64,000 nt of DNA, taken from assembly GCA_040719455.1 (NCBI GenBank), contig JBFDTN010000001.1, positions 744,001 to 808,000 on the forward strand, written 5' to 3'. Position 1 is the stretch's first letter; every line of letters starts with the position of its first letter. This DNA comes from Streptococcus pneumoniae (lineage in GTDB: Bacteria; Bacillota; Bacilli; Lactobacillales; Streptococcaceae). The notes under the pieces were generated by a model. It saw nothing but the letters and a program-made list of their open reading frames with translations, did no database searches and was not told the origin of the DNA. Positions 9,873-19,859 of this stretch are shown one piece after another. The position numbers and the translations under genes are program-made.

Positions 9873-11105
9873 TTAAGCCGTCTCTAAAATCGGCTTGCCC
9901 TTGCCTTCAACAGCTTCCTTGGTAATGCGGACTAGCTTCACATTTTCTTGGCTCGGTACTTCAAACATGACGTCTAGCATGGTTTCTTCGATAATCGAGC
10001 GAAGACCACGCGCCCCTGTTTTTTGTTCCAAGGCTTTCTGTGCAATCTCACGAAGCGCTTCCTCATCAAACTCCAACTGCACATCATCAAAAGAAAGAAG
10101 GGCTTGGTATTGTTTGACCAAGGCATTTTTTGGCTCGCTTAAAATCCGCACCAAATCTTCCACTGTCAGCTGCTCAAGAGCTGCAAAGACAGGCAAGCGT
10201 CCGATTAACTCAGGGATAATTCCAAATTTTTGCACGTCTTCAGCAATGATTTCCTGCATGTAGGAACCATTTTCATCAATGGCGCGATTATTTTGTCCAA
10301 ATCCGATGACTTTCTCACCCAAGCGTTGTTTCACGATTTCTTCGATACCATCAAATGCACCGCCTACAATAAAGAGAATATTTTTCGTATCCACTTGGAT
10401 CATTTCTTGTTGCGGATGTTTGCGACCACCTTGTGGAGGGACGCTCGCAACCGTTCCCTCAATAATTTTTAAGAGAGCCTGCTGAACCCCTTCACCAGAG
10501 ACATCACGAGTGATAGAGACATTTTCGCTTTTTTTCGCGATTTTATCAATTTCATCAACATAGATAATCCCACGCTCTGCACGCTCAATGTTGAAATCTG
10601 CTGCTTGCAAGAGTTTCAAGAGGATATTTTCCACGTCCTCTCCTACATAACCAGCTTCTGTCAAAGCCGTTGCATCTGCAATCGCAAAAGGAACATTCAA
10701 GCTCTTTGCTAAGGTTTGCGCCAAGAAAGTCTTTCCTGAACCTGTTGGGCCAATCATGAGGATATTTGATTTTTGCAAATCCACTTCCTCTTCGCTGTCA
10801 CGATTATCATGGAAGTTAATGCGTTTGTAGTGATTGTAAACAGCCACAGCCAAGGCACGTTTAGCACGGTCCTGTCCGATGACATAGTTGTTTAAAATAT
10901 TCAAGAGTTCTTGTGGTTTTGGTACCACAGACAAGTCTGCTAATACTTCTTCTGCTAGCTCTTCTCGGATAATTTCTTGGGCTAACTCGACACATTCGTT
11001 ACAGATAAAGGCATTGTTTCCTGCGATAATTTTAGGAACTTCTTCCTGACTTTTTCCGCAAAATGAGCAATAAACCATCATCTCTTGTTTCCTATTTGTA
11101 GGCAT
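9873..11105 (-). CDS. clpX: ATP-dependent Clp protease ATP-binding subunit ClpX
   Basis: A 410-residue AAA+ unfoldase that feeds substrates to ClpP. Zinc-binding cysteines C13, C16, C35 and C38 form the N-terminal domain. Walker A GPTGSGKT is at 119-126 and Walker B IIYVDEID at 180-187. The IGF loop that docks on ClpP is at 266-268. GGAG sits 6 bases before the start. Co-transcribed with ysxC downstream, and probably with the dihydrofolate reductase and 56-residue genes upstream. Confidence 0.97.
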   Translation of the reverse strand: MPTNRKQEMMVYCSFCGKSQEEVPKIIAGNNAFICNECVELAQEIIREELAEEVLADLSVVPKPQELLNILNNYVIGQDRAKRALAVAVYNHYKRINFHDNRDSEEEVDLQKSNILMIGPTGSGKTFLAQTLAKSLNVPFAIADATALTEAGYVGEDVENILLKLLQAADFNIERAERGIIYVDEIDKIAKKSENVSITRDVSGEGVQQALLKIIEGTVASVPPQGGRKHPQQEMIQVDTKNILFIVGGAFDGIEEIVKQRLGEKVIGFGQNNRAIDENGSYMQEIIAEDVQKFGIIPELIGRLPVFAALEQLTVEDLVRILSEPKNALVKQYQALLSFDDVQLEFDEEALREIAQKALEQKTGARGLRSIIEETMLDVMFEVPSQENVKLVRITKEAVEGKGKPILETA

Positions 11106-11145
11106 TGTTTACTCCTATTTCTCGTAATTTTTTAAAACTTTTTCA

Positions 11146-11316
11146 TTAAAATAAGGTCATATAAAAGGCGTGGATACTATTGACAAGATTGGTAAAGGCG
11201 TTGAGCCAAAAGAGGACTGCTAAACCGTACCGTCGTTTCTTTTGGGCTTGTAGCGCCGTCAACACACAAATCCCACACAAAACAGCTGTAAAAAATCCAA
11301 AAATACTGCGTTCCAT
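11146..11316 (-). CDS. Conserved 56-residue membrane-associated protein between folA and clpX
   Basis: A small ORF beginning [11 protein letters not shown] and ending in FYMTLF. Its ATG overlaps the stop of the dihydrofolate reductase gene (TAATG), a sign of translational coupling. A hydrophobic helix at residues 5-22 is followed by a basic patch (QKKRR) and a second hydrophobic stretch at 31-42, so it may be a small two-segment membrane protein. I recognise no function. Position and coupling, not similarity, argue that it is real. Confidence 0.65.
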   Translation of the reverse strand: MERSIFGFFTAVLCGICVLTALQAQKKRRYGLAVLFWLNAFTNLVNSIHAFYMTLF

Positions 11317-11828
11317 TACAGCTCCTTTCTGCGCCAGCGTCTAATAGTGAAATCATAGGCATTTGCTTCATTCTTGGGATAAAAATGATTCTCCACCTCT
11401 TCAAAAGAGCTCCAATCAAAAGAGATCGGAAAGTAAGTATCCCCTTCAAAATGCTCATGAATCTCTGTTACGACTAACTCATCTAAGACAGACTCAAAGG
11501 CGGTAAAGATCTGAGCTCCTCCAATCACATATAAGGAATAGTCTTCTTTTTCATACCAATCAAGGACTTCTTCTACCGAATGAAAAATGAGAGCTCGCTT
11601 ATCCTCTACCTTATAAGTATCGTCTGTCGTTAAAATCAAGCTCACACGCTGGGGCAGAATTCTCCTCTTCATACCATCAAAGGTCACACGCCCCATGAGG
11701 ATTGCTTGATGTAGAGTTGTTTCCTTAAAATGCTGTAAATCAGCTGGTAAATACCAGGGGAGGGTTTGATTTTTTCCAATCAATCCTGCTTCATCCTGCG
11801 CCCAAATGGCAACGATTTTCTTTGTCAT
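11316..11828 (-). CDS. folA: Dihydrofolate reductase
   Basis: A 170-residue NADPH-dependent enzyme that regenerates tetrahydrofolate, needed after the thymidylate synthase reaction. Seen are [20 protein letters not shown] with the W and P of the substrate pocket, the acidic DLQHFKE helix, the [11 protein letters not shown] segment and YVIGGAQIF, the cofactor site. Lies downstream of thyA and a membrane-protein gene, linking the two folate steps. Its stop overlaps the start of the next small gene. Trimethoprim target; resistance was not assessed. Confidence 0.95.
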   Translation of the reverse strand: MTKKIVAIWAQDEAGLIGKNQTLPWYLPADLQHFKETTLHQAILMGRVTFDGMKRRILPQRVSLILTTDDTYKVEDKRALIFHSVEEVLDWYEKEDYSLYVIGGAQIFTAFESVLDELVVTEIHEHFEGDTYFPISFDWSSFEEVENHFYPKNEANAYDFTIRRWRRKEL

Positions 11829-11867
11829 ACTTCCACCTTTATATTGCTAGTCTTATTTTACCAAAAA

Positions 11868-11905
11868 AGTGAAAAAAAGGCACTTGTAAACTACGAGTGT
11901 CTTTT
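11868..11905 (-). terminator. Imperfect hairpin with T-run after the thyA-linked membrane protein
   Basis: On the minus strand CACTCGTA..TACAAGTG pairs with one mismatch and is followed by seven T. It begins at the stop of the membrane-protein gene, so folA probably also has its own start; a TGGTAAAAT extended -10 lies right after it. Confidence 0.6.
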
Positions 11906-12468
11906 CATTTTTTACTGCCATCTTTGATTACGATAAAACGCTTCCCCTCTTTTTCTCTTGTCGTCCAATACACACTCAAAAGTAGCCACAAGGCTACATA
12001 GGCTAAATGAATAGAAAAGTAATGCAAAACAAGATTCAGAACTGCTACTATAAGGACCAAAGTCGCTAAACCTTTCGTATGAGGTCCTTGAAAGAAACAC
12101 AGAAAACGATAAAGCCCCAGTAAGCATAAAGAGAAGCCACCAACAAAAATCACGATAACAATCGGCAGAAGAAGCCCATAGTATCGATTGAGAAAAAATA
12201 TCATCTCTAAATAATCTTGAGGATTATCGTACAAGATCAGGATCGACCAAATGGCAAAGGTTGTTAGTATAAGATAAAACAAACCAAAGGCTGCACCGAG
12301 TCTTCCTAACCATTTCTGTGATGTCTCAGTTTTTCCTGCATAGAAACCGAGTTGCCTACATAAGCCCCAAAAGGGAATAAACACCAACCAAGATTGCTTG
12401 AGCTGAAGCGTACGATTCCCTACATAAATCAGACAGGAAAGAAAAACGAAAAATGCAATCTTGACCAT
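11905..12468 (-). CDS. Uncharacterised polytopic membrane protein downstream of thyA
   Basis: A 187-residue protein with about five hydrophobic helices: residues 3-20, 53-77, 92-120 (probably two, broken by a short turn) and 130-158. The loop QLKQSWLVFIPFWGLCRQLGF is short and basic, and the C-terminus is charged (KEGKRF). I do not recognise the family. It starts 18 bases after thyA with a GGAG-type site, so it shares the thyA transcript; a terminator-like hairpin follows. Function unknown. Confidence 0.7.
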   Translation of the reverse strand: MVKIAFFVFLSCLIYVGNRTLQLKQSWLVFIPFWGLCRQLGFYAGKTETSQKWLGRLGAAFGLFYLILTTFAIWSILILYDNPQDYLEMIFFLNRYYGLLLPIVIVIFVGGFSLCLLGLYRFLCFFQGPHTKGLATLVLIVAVLNLVLHYFSIHLAYVALWLLLSVYWTTREKEGKRFIVIKDGSKK

Positions 12469-12486
12469 GGCTAGCTCCTTTGAGGC

Positions 12487-13326
12487 TTAAATGGCTAAAT
12501 CAAATTTTAGCTGCGGTTTGACAGGTTCATAATCCACTAACTCAAAATCTTCTGGCTTGATGTCATAGAAATTTGTTCCATCTGGAACATTTAAGATCAA
12601 CCGTGGCTGACAATCACTAGGCGTACGGCGTAGGAGTTCTTTTGCCTGCTCAAATTGATTATCGTAGATGTGGAGGTTGTTGATGAAATAAAAGAACTTC
12701 CCAACCTTCCAGCCGAAGTGCTTGGCAATCATCATTTGAAGCGCCACATACTGCATGGCATTGATGTGATGAGCCACCAGCATGTCATTACTACGCTGGG
12801 TCAGAGTCGCATCAAGGTAGATATCGCCGTCCACGCGCCGCACATCAAACATGGTCTGAAAGGCACAGGGCAAGAGACCATCTGTCTCTTCAAATGCCTC
12901 ATAGTCCCAGAGTGAGATGATATTGCGACGGTTCCAAGGATTTTGCTCCAATTGTTTCAAAATCTTATCCATAATCTGGTGCTTCTTGACAACAGCCCCA
13001 TAGCGCTCACCAATGGTGCCAGTCTCGCCCACTTCCCAGTCGTTCCAGTAGGTCACGCCATACTTGTCATTTAAGACGCTAAGATCGTTGGTCTGGTCTT
13101 GGTAAATCCAGCAAACTTCTTTAATGGCTGACTTGATGGGAATGGGACGCAGGGTGGTAATTGGAAACTCGCCCTTTGATAAATCATACTCGGCAAAAGA
13201 GCCGGTGATGTACTTGGAATTTGCGACATTTCCGTCTTTGTAGCGAGGACGCGCATTTTCTGAAAAAACACCCTCGTCCATAATTTTTTGAATATTCTCT
13301 TTAAAAATAGTATCTGCTTTAGTCAT
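12487..13326 (-). CDS. thyA: Thymidylate synthase
   Basis: A 279-residue enzyme making dTMP from dUMP with methylene-tetrahydrofolate. The catalytic cysteine is C154 in [10 protein letters not shown]; the dUMP-binding [17 protein letters not shown] segment and the NLHIYDNQ motif are intact. A TATACT extended -10 lies about 10 bases upstream of the start. First gene of the thyA-membrane protein unit, with folA behind. Confidence 0.97.
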   Translation of the reverse strand: MTKADTIFKENIQKIMDEGVFSENARPRYKDGNVANSKYITGSFAEYDLSKGEFPITTLRPIPIKSAIKEVCWIYQDQTNDLSVLNDKYGVTYWNDWEVGETGTIGERYGAVVKKHQIMDKILKQLEQNPWNRRNIISLWDYEAFEETDGLLPCAFQTMFDVRRVDGDIYLDATLTQRSNDMLVAHHINAMQYVALQMMIAKHFGWKVGKFFYFINNLHIYDNQFEQAKELLRRTPSDCQPRLILNVPDGTNFYDIKPEDFELVDYEPVKPQLKFDLAI

Positions 13327-13518
13327 GAATCTAGTATATCACTTCTCTAGCATTTTGTCCTTTTTCTAGTGTTTCAGAAGATAGGCTATTGATACAACTG
13401 CCTCGTATAATTTCACCATGTCTTGGATATAATCAGACCATGGCTTGATAAAACGAAACTTTTCTCAAACTATGAAACCATCGATGAAAAATCTTATGTT
13501 TCGAGAGTTGGGAAGCAT

Positions 13519-13542
13519 AAAAAAGACGGTAGCGATACCGTC
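13519..13542 (-). terminator. Rho-independent terminator of the TfoX-domain gene
   Basis: A perfect 7-bp stem (GACGGTA / TACCGTC, 13525-13531 and 13536-13542) with a 4-base loop, followed by TTTTTT on the minus strand. It sits about 70 bases beyond the TfoX-domain gene. The rest of the 287-base gap 13327-13613 holds the thyA promoter near 13335 and two unassigned TATAAT-like sites on the plus strand; nothing else was recognised. Confidence 0.8.
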
Positions 13543-13613
13543 AATAGTGAGTTTATTCAGTTCGACAAACTGGGATTTAGTTATTTCTTCTTTTTGGATT
13601 TTGGTGCAGGTAA

Positions 13614-13901
13614 CTAATCATACATTACATTGACTAAGCCAGTTAAAAACTCTTTGTTATCTACATCATCTACCAATAACATTTCCTTTGCCCCATCATA
13701 CAGCAATTCATATTTTGTATTTTCCATATATTCCATAGCAGATTTAACAGACTTCACTAAAAATCTATCATCATAAATTCCACCTATGATTTTCCCGCGA
13801 TAATAAATGATATATTCACCCATCATTGCTCTATATGACATTTCTTCCAACTCGGACAATTGTTCTAAAATGAAATCTAAATATTCTTTACTTGAAGCCA
13901 T
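13614..13901 (-). CDS. TfoX/Sxy N-terminal domain protein
   Basis: A 95-residue protein that is just one TfoX N-terminal domain: the hallmarks are LEEMSYRAMMGEY, YYRGKIIGGIYDDRFLVK and a C-terminal hydrophobic helix. TfoX/Sxy proteins steer competence genes in Gammaproteobacteria, but single-domain versions in Firmicutes have no known role. I start at 13901 because GAGGTGAAGG lies just before it; an upstream ATG would add eight residues without a ribosome site. More AT-rich than its neighbours and followed by its own terminator, which suggests a later arrival. Confidence 0.8.
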   Translation of the reverse strand: MASSKEYLDFILEQLSELEEMSYRAMMGEYIIYYRGKIIGGIYDDRFLVKSVKSAMEYMENTKYELLYDGAKEMLLVDDVDNKEFLTGLVNVMYD

Positions 13902-14170
13902 ACCTTCACCTCGACAAATTTTCATTTATATTATTACCATTCGTCTATAAAGAACAAAAAAGACACATCACTTAAAATGAAGCTAAGTATATACCTGCTT
14001 TCTACCTTAAGGAAACGAAATATACCCCTTCTATCATTAATATCATCATATCTATGATGACATCTAGGATACAATGAAACTTTATCTCCGATTTATGATA
14101 CTTTTCTATCAATCCTCAAAACATTACTAAAAAATACTACATTATGACCGTCTTGATGCATTGTGTTGAG
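13902..14170. other. AT-rich intergenic stretch without recognisable gene
   Basis: About 270 bases between the TfoX-domain gene and the histidine phosphatase gene. No ORF, clear terminator or repeat was found; a short ATCATCATATCTATGATGA palindrome is the only symmetry. Together with both flanking genes it forms an AT-rich block between thyA and glcK. Confidence 0.4.
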
Positions 14171-14779
14171 TTATGTAAGATATTCCATGTTACTCATTGT
14201 TTTTATAAATCTTTTCCCATCGTCATTTTGGAACATATATGAAACTCCACCAGAGAAACCAAATAATTCAAAATTATTCAATGTCTCTACCTCAAGTCCC
14301 AAAAACATTGTATTAAAAACAGATAATAAATCTCCATGCGAAACTATAATGATATTCTCTTCTTCATTATTCATAATTTCATCAAAAAAAGGTTTTAGCC
14401 TACTCCATTCCTCTCTGCGACTTTCTGCATCTGAAAAGCACTTATCATCTATATATCTTTCATGTTGCTCTAAATTTGCTTTTAACCAATTGACTGATTT
14501 TCCACAACACTTTCCAAGATTTCTTTCTCTTAATTCTTGTCTTAAAATGGGTACTATATCTAAATGTTCACCAATAATTTCAGCTGTTTGTTTTGCTCTT
14601 AAAAGATCTGATGAATATAAGACGAAATTTCGATCTCCTAATTCTTCTTTTAGTTTTAGAGCAATATTCTCTGCTTGTTTTCTGCCTAATTCTGAAAGTT
14701 CCCAATCTGTCCATGAACCAACCATTCCATTGGTATGATGGACGGACTCCGTATGTTGAATAGTAATTATTTTTTTCAT
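14171..14779 (-). CDS. Histidine phosphatase superfamily protein with a QHT active-site motif
   Basis: A 202-residue phosphoglycerate-mutase-like phosphatase. The second histidine SHGD is at 147-150 and the YSSDLLRAKQTAEII segment follows the family pattern. The usual RHG at the start is replaced by Q8-H9-T10 (TIQHTES), so the first arginine is lost while the catalytic histidine H9 is kept. Start at 14779 is preferred, with AGGAG 6 bases upstream; the open frame continues 20 codons upstream without a site. AT-rich compared with glcK and thyA, so possibly acquired. Substrate unknown. Confidence 0.8.
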   Translation of the reverse strand: MKKIITIQHTESVHHTNGMVGSWTDWELSELGRKQAENIALKLKEELGDRNFVLYSSDLLRAKQTAEIIGEHLDIVPILRQELRERNLGKCCGKSVNWLKANLEQHERYIDDKCFSDAESRREEWSRLKPFFDEIMNNEEENIIIVSHGDLLSVFNTMFLGLEVETLNNFELFGFSGGVSYMFQNDDGKRFIKTMSNMEYLT

Positions 14780-14887
14780 ATCATTCTCCTCTAAAACAAG
14801 ACCAAATTTTTTTATATGTTGGCAATAATCCAATATCACTATTGAAAAATCAATAAAAAAGCATACTTCAGATAAGTAAGCCTACAT

Positions 14888-14934
14888 AAAAGAGATAGTC
14901 ACATCATTCTTTTAAGAACGACTGCTCCTATCTC
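14888..14934 (-). terminator. Hairpin after glcK
   Basis: GAGATAG (14892-14898) pairs with CTATCTC (14928-14934), with an inner TTCTT/AAGAA stem, and the minus strand continues TTTTA. It lies 30 bases beyond the glcK stop, so it is its likely terminator. Confidence 0.6.
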
Positions 14935-14964
14935 ACATTTCTTTCCTAGCTTTTTATCAAAGTC

Positions 14965-15924
14965 TTATTTCAACACAAGCGAGGCAGCACCAATCACTCC
15001 TGCGTCATTTCCTAAATCCGCCAAAGCTAGTTTTGTTGATTTAGCGATTTGTGGGAAGGCATGAGTATTAAAGACTTCTTGAAGCCCTGCTAGCAAGAAA
15101 TCACCTGCTGCTGATACCCCACCACCAATAACGATGGTTGATGGGTTCAAGATGTTGGCGATATTGGCACAAGCAATTCCCAAATAACGAGAGAAATTCT
15201 TGTAGACAATCATCCCTAGCTCATCACCTTCTTTGGCATGGTCAAAGACAACTTTTGCCGTCACTTCTTGTCCGTCATCAATCAAGGCTTTCAAATCCGC
15301 ATCGCCTGCGTATGCTTCAGCATAGCGACGTGTCAAATTGACAATTCCTGTGGCAGAAGCAACGGTTTCTAGGCAGCCTTTCTTCCCGCAAGTACACTCA
15401 ATGGGTTGTTCAAAATCAACAACGATATGTCCTAGCTCTCCTGCTCCTCCAGCAATACCGTGAAGGAGATTACCATCTGCAATCACACCGCCACCAACAC
15501 CTGTTCCTAGAGTTACAAAGACCACGTCTGGATGATTGCCCCCTGCACCTACCCATTGCTCACCAAGGGCTGCTACGTTGGCATCATTGTCAATGAAAAA
15601 TGGAATCCCAAGTGCTGATTCAATTTGTTTTTTGACAGCTTGTTCTGACTTCCAGTTTAGGTTGTAAGCTCCTACGACAGTTCCTTCATGACGATTGACC
15701 ACACCAGGTGACCCCATTCCGATACCAAGGAAATTCTCTGCTGAAAGTCCTAGTAACTCCATTTGATGCTTGATAGAGGCAATCATATCTGGAACGATGT
15801 GACTTCCTTCATCCAAGATATTGGTCGCAATAGACCATTTGTGCTGAATTTCACCTGCTGGCGTCAAAATCGCAAATTTAATGGATGTCCCTCCAAGGTC
15901 AATTCCAATAATCTTTTTATCCAT
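14965..15924 (-). CDS. glcK: Glucokinase, ROK family
   Basis: A 319-residue kinase phosphorylating glucose to glucose-6-phosphate. The phosphate loop DLGGTSIKFAI is at 9-19. The catalytic aspartate lies in FIDNDANVAALGE (about D114). The ROK zinc site is H166 with C177, C179 and C184 (CTCGKKGCLE). Length and motifs match streptococcal glucokinase. Separated on both sides by terminators, hence monocistronic. A TTATATC -10-like element lies about 30 bases upstream. Confidence 0.95.
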   Translation of the reverse strand: MDKKIIGIDLGGTSIKFAILTPAGEIQHKWSIATNILDEGSHIVPDMIASIKHQMELLGLSAENFLGIGMGSPGVVNRHEGTVVGAYNLNWKSEQAVKKQIESALGIPFFIDNDANVAALGEQWVGAGGNHPDVVFVTLGTGVGGGVIADGNLLHGIAGGAGELGHIVVDFEQPIECTCGKKGCLETVASATGIVNLTRRYAEAYAGDADLKALIDDGQEVTAKVVFDHAKEGDELGMIVYKNFSRYLGIACANIANILNPSTIVIGGGVSAAGDFLLAGLQEVFNTHAFPQIAKSTKLALADLGNDAGVIGAASLVLK

Positions 15925-15982
15925 AGTTGTCTCCTTTTTTCCTAATACTTTTATTATATCAGTTATGCAAAGGTTTGCAAAG

Positions 15983-16011
15983 AAAAAACTAGCAGATCTT
16001 GCTAGTTTTTT
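15983..16011 (-). terminator. Symmetric terminator between the ABC-F gene and glcK
   Basis: A six-base stem CTAGCA / TGCTAG with loop GATCT is flanked by six A on one side and six T on the other, so it can work in both directions. It lies 6 bases beyond the ABC-F stop and ends the DUF1149-degV-dapB-cca-ABC-F transcript. Confidence 0.85.
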
Positions 16012-16016
16012 GATTT

Positions 16017-17885
16017 TTAATCCGCCAATTCACTCAAGTATTCATAGCGTTCATATTTGAGGAGCAAAGCTTCATTTTTTTCATCTAATTCTTTTTGGAG
16101 AACAGATAATTTGGAGAAATCAGAACCGTGTTCTTGCATATCCTGTTCAATCTGAGAAATACTTGTTTCTAACGATTCAATGTCTGATTCGATAATCTCC
16201 CATTCCTGCCGTTCAAAATAGGTCATTCGTTTCTTTTCTTCACGGACTTTAACTGGCTTTTCTTTGCTGGCTTTTTCCTTTTGCTTGCTGATTTCTAGCT
16301 CAAACGCCTTTTCGTCCAAATAGTCTGTGTAATTCCCAAAGAAAGTCCTAATCTGCCCATCTTCAAAAGCAAGGATTTTATCTGCCACCTTGTCAAGGAA
16401 ATAACGGTCGTGACTGACCGTAATGACTGGTCCAGTAAAACTCTGCAAGAAATGCTCCAATACTGTCAAGGTCGCAATGTCCAAATCATTCGTCGGCTCG
16501 TCTAAGAGGAGAACATTTGGTTTTTCCAAGAGAAGCTTCAAAAGATAAAGACGCTTTTTCTCACCGCCAGATAACTTTTCAATGACTGTACCATGCATGG
16601 AACGTGGGAAGAGAAATTGCTCCAGTAACTCTGCAATGCTGCTCGTACCATTAGTCGTCTTGACTTCTTCTGCCACTTCTTGGAGATAATTGATGACCCG
16701 TTTGGATGGGTCTAACCCTTCCACTTTTTGGGAGAAATAACCTACACGAACAGTTTCTCCGATGATGAGATGTCCTGCTTGTGGCTCTAAGCTACCTGCA
16801 ATCAAATTCAGCAAAGTGGATTTTCCAACACCATTATCACCGACAATCCCGATACGATCCTTAGCCTGAATGAGCAAACTAAACTTCTCTAAAAGCTGCT
16901 TATCATCATAGCCAAAGCTCACCTCTTGAAACTCAATCACTTTCTTTCCGATACGGCTGGTTTCAAAGTTCATCTCCAACTGACTTGTCACATCTTTCTG
17001 AGCTACCTCTTTTTTCAGATGATGAAAACGATTGACACGCGCCTCTTGCTTAGTAGCTCTGGCTTGAGGCTGTCTGCGCATCCACTCTAACTCTTGCTTA
17101 TACAGCTTTTCCTTTTTATGAAGAAGCGCTGCATCTCGCTCATCTTGCTCCGCCTTGATTCGGACATAATCTTGGTAATTTCCTTGATATTCGATGAGCT
17201 TAGCACGATCCAATTCAAAAATGCGAGTCGAAATCTGGTCCAAAAAATAGCGATCATGGGTGATAAAGAGGACACTTTTCTTGGTATTTTTGAGGAAATT
17301 CGTCAGCCATTCGATACTGGCAATATCCAGATGGTTGGTCGGCTCATCTAGCAGTAGCAAGTCTGCATCTCCGAGCAAGACCTGTGCCAACTGCACTCGC
17401 CTGCGCAATCCACCCGATAGATTGCCGACCTTCGCTGTCAAATCCTGAATTCCTAGCTGGCTTAAGACGGTCTTGACTTGATGTTCAATCGTCCAAGCAT
17501 CAAGTGAATCCATCTCCGCCATGACTTTTTCCAACCGCGCTTGACTCTCCTCGTCATAATTTGCCAACAGCAACTCATACTCACGAATCAAGATCATTTC
17601 TCGTAGTTGAGACGATAAAACCGTATCTAAAACAGTCTTTTCATCCTCAAAAGACGGCTCCTGTGTGAGATATGCAATTTTATAATCTTGCTTGGCTGAA
17701 AAAGGGGAACGGTCCCCATCAAACCCACTCACACCTGACAAAACGTCTAAAAGTGTTGTCTTGCCTGTTCCGTTTACACCAATCAGCCCAATGCGATCTC
17801 CCTCATGGATAATAAAGGAAATATTCTGGAATACGGTCTTATCACCTACTGATTTGGTCAAGCCCTCCACTAAAAAATCACTCAT
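16017..17885 (-). CDS. ABC-F family ATPase, Uup type
   Basis: A 622-residue soluble protein with two ABC domains and no membrane part. Walker A motifs are GVNGTGKTT (36-44) and GDNGVGKST (near 350); signatures are LSGGLRRR and LSGGEKKR. A linker between the domains is rich in charged residues ([16 protein letters not shown]), and residues 545-622 form a coiled-coil tail as in Uup. Uup-type proteins act on ribosomes rather than in transport. It overlaps the end of cca by 8 bases. Confidence 0.9.
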   Translation of the reverse strand: MSDFLVEGLTKSVGDKTVFQNISFIIHEGDRIGLIGVNGTGKTTLLDVLSGVSGFDGDRSPFSAKQDYKIAYLTQEPSFEDEKTVLDTVLSSQLREMILIREYELLLANYDEESQARLEKVMAEMDSLDAWTIEHQVKTVLSQLGIQDLTAKVGNLSGGLRRRVQLAQVLLGDADLLLLDEPTNHLDIASIEWLTNFLKNTKKSVLFITHDRYFLDQISTRIFELDRAKLIEYQGNYQDYVRIKAEQDERDAALLHKKEKLYKQELEWMRRQPQARATKQEARVNRFHHLKKEVAQKDVTSQLEMNFETSRIGKKVIEFQEVSFGYDDKQLLEKFSLLIQAKDRIGIVGDNGVGKSTLLNLIAGSLEPQAGHLIIGETVRVGYFSQKVEGLDPSKRVINYLQEVAEEVKTTNGTSSIAELLEQFLFPRSMHGTVIEKLSGGEKKRLYLLKLLLEKPNVLLLDEPTNDLDIATLTVLEHFLQSFTGPVITVSHDRYFLDKVADKILAFEDGQIRTFFGNYTDYLDEKAFELEISKQKEKASKEKPVKVREEKKRMTYFERQEWEIIESDIESLETSISQIEQDMQEHGSDFSKLSVLQKELDEKNEALLLKYERYEYLSELAD

Positions 17886-19086
17886 ATCCTTGCTCCTTTA
17901 TAAACATCATGATGGCTTCTTTGTCATTTTCTAGCTGACCTTCGACAATGGCTTTCTCCACTTGATGTAAAACTTGACCAAGTCTTGGTCCTGCTTGAAA
18001 ACCGTATTCTGTCATTAAAATCCGCCCATTGACCACTATTTCTTGCTTGTCATGAATCGTAAGACTTTCGTGTATATCTTTAATCGCTTGATGATGGACT
18101 GGCAAATGCTTCATCTCACGCAAATCCTCCGCCTGCATCATCAAATCCAAATCAAAGCGGTAACAATCCCATTTGCAAAGCATGCCTGTCTCACGCAAAC
18201 GATAAATCTCGATTAGTTGCTCTACTTTTTTCTGAAAATCATTGGAAGTTTTCCATTTTTTCAAAAAGGGACGAGCTTGTGGCAAGTCTAAGGCTAAAAT
18301 CAAGGCTGCCCACGCCTGCTCAGACGATGAAAACTGGGCAGTTTTTTCTAGGCTAGACAGTAAATGTTCCAAAGCTCGATCTGCCTGTGCCATTTCTGGT
18401 AGGTACAAATAAGCTCGACTCACTAAAAAACTAGATAAGCCTTTACGCCAGTAAGGCGCTAATAACAATTTATCAAACTCAATAAAAACTCGCTCAACAG
18501 AAATTTTCGTTAACAAAGGAGCACAGTCTTCCATGGCTTCTCTAGTTTCTGCTTCAATGTCAAATCCTAAACTGGCTTGAAAGCGAAACCCACGCATAAT
18601 ACGCAGGGCATCTTCATTGAAACGCTCACTGGCAACTCCTACTGCTCGCAGCAATTTATTATCTAAATCATTGAGGCCATGAAACAAGTCAACAACCGAT
18701 CCTGTTTCATCAAGAGCAAATGCATTGACCGTAAAATCACGACGCTTTAAGTCTTCTTCGAGCGAACGAACAAAGGTGACATGGCTCGGACGCCTGTAAT
18801 CGACATAGACATCCTCGGTCCGAAAAGTGGTCACTTCATATTCGCTCCCCCCGTCAAGGACCAAGACCGTTCCGTGCTCAATTCCGATATCCACGGTCCG
18901 CTCAAAAATACTCTTAGTTTCCTGCGGATAGCTAGAAGTTGCAATATCTACATCGTGAATCGGACGCTCTAAAAGCGCATCTCTGACCGACCCACCGACG
19001 AAATAGGCTTCATAGCCTGCTTGTTTTATTTTTTCTAAAATTGGCAAAGCCTTCTGAAATTCAGAAGGCAAATGACGTAATCTCAT
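17878..19086 (-). CDS. cca: CCA-adding tRNA nucleotidyltransferase
   Basis: A 402-residue class II enzyme that builds or repairs the CCA end of tRNAs. The catalytic head has GGSVRD at 31-36 and the metal aspartates D45 and D47 in HDVDIAT. The [13 protein letters not shown] and [10 protein letters not shown] motifs follow, as in the family. The start ATG overlaps the dapB stop (ATGA), so the genes are translationally coupled. Confidence 0.95.
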   Translation of the reverse strand: MRLRHLPSEFQKALPILEKIKQAGYEAYFVGGSVRDALLERPIHDVDIATSSYPQETKSIFERTVDIGIEHGTVLVLDGGSEYEVTTFRTEDVYVDYRRPSHVTFVRSLEEDLKRRDFTVNAFALDETGSVVDLFHGLNDLDNKLLRAVGVASERFNEDALRIMRGFRFQASLGFDIEAETREAMEDCAPLLTKISVERVFIEFDKLLLAPYWRKGLSSFLVSRAYLYLPEMAQADRALEHLLSSLEKTAQFSSSEQAWAALILALDLPQARPFLKKWKTSNDFQKKVEQLIEIYRLRETGMLCKWDCYRFDLDLMMQAEDLREMKHLPVHHQAIKDIHESLTIHDKQEIVVNGRILMTEYGFQAGPRLGQVLHQVEKAIVEGQLENDKEAIMMFIKEQGYE

Positions 19087-19850
19087 AATAAATGTTCCAA
19101 TCCATAGACCAATTGGTCACGTTTTACGACTTCTTTAATGGCCAAGTTAACCCCTGTCATAAAGGATGTACGATCATAAGAATCATGACGCAAGGTCAAA
19201 CCCTCGCCTTGGCTACCAAAAATCACCTCTTGATGGGCTACAAGTCCTGGCAAGCGAACACTGTGAATCCGCATGCCATCAAAATCTGCCCCACGCGCAC
19301 CCACGATACTTTCTTCCTCATCCACTGCTCCTTGTGATTGAGAAGGACGTACCTGACTGATCAATTCAGCTGTTTTGACAGCCGTTCCACTCGGTGCATC
19401 TTTTTTCTGATCATGGTGAAGCTCAATGATTTCGACATTTGGGAAATACTTGGCTGCTTGCGCAGCAAATTGCATGAGAAGAACAGCTCCCAAGGCAAAG
19501 TTCGGCGCAATCAAGCCACCCAAACCTTTTTCGGCAGAATAACGTTTCAAGTCTTCAATTTCTTTAGAAGTAAATCCTGTTGTTCCCACAACTGGTCGAA
19601 AATCATGCTCTAAGGCAAATCGTGTATGTTTATAAGCAACTTTTGGCGTGGTAAAATCAACCCACACATCTGCTGAAATCTGTGCTAGATCTTCTTTGCG
19701 ATTAAAGACGGGAACACCAGCAACATCTGCCTCTTCTGCAAAAGGATCAAGCAAGCCAACCAATTCCAAATCAGCATCTTCTGTAACCATTTTATAGGCA
19801 GCTTGCCCCATTTTCCCTTTAAAGCCAGCAATAATGACTTTGATACTCAT
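19083..19850 (-). CDS. dapB: 4-hydroxy-tetrahydrodipicolinate reductase DapB
   Basis: A 255-residue enzyme of the lysine/diaminopimelate pathway, supplying lysine for peptidoglycan cross-bridges. The nucleotide motif is GFKGKMG (9-15). The VVGTTGF loop and the catalytic region [15 protein letters not shown] (about 142-156) are intact. Lies in the operon degV-dapB-cca, 9 bases behind degV. Confidence 0.96.
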   Translation of the reverse strand: MSIKVIIAGFKGKMGQAAYKMVTEDADLELVGLLDPFAEEADVAGVPVFNRKEDLAQISADVWVDFTTPKVAYKHTRFALEHDFRPVVGTTGFTSKEIEDLKRYSAEKGLGGLIAPNFALGAVLLMQFAAQAAKYFPNVEIIELHHDQKKDAPSGTAVKTAELISQVRPSQSQGAVDEEESIVGARGADFDGMRIHSVRLPGLVAHQEVIFGSQGEGLTLRHDSYDRTSFMTGVNLAIKEVVKRDQLVYGLEHLL

Positions 19851-19859
19851 ACTCTCTCC

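Noticed and set aside
13423..13633. Two short plus-strand ORFs between thyA and the TfoX-domain gene
   Set aside because: They span the minus-strand terminator, lack a recognisable product and good ribosome sites, and overlap each other in different frames.
14163..14738. 191-codon plus-strand ORF opposite the histidine phosphatase gene
   Set aside because: Serine-rich, low-complexity reading of an AT-rich gene; the minus-strand frame carries the family motifs.
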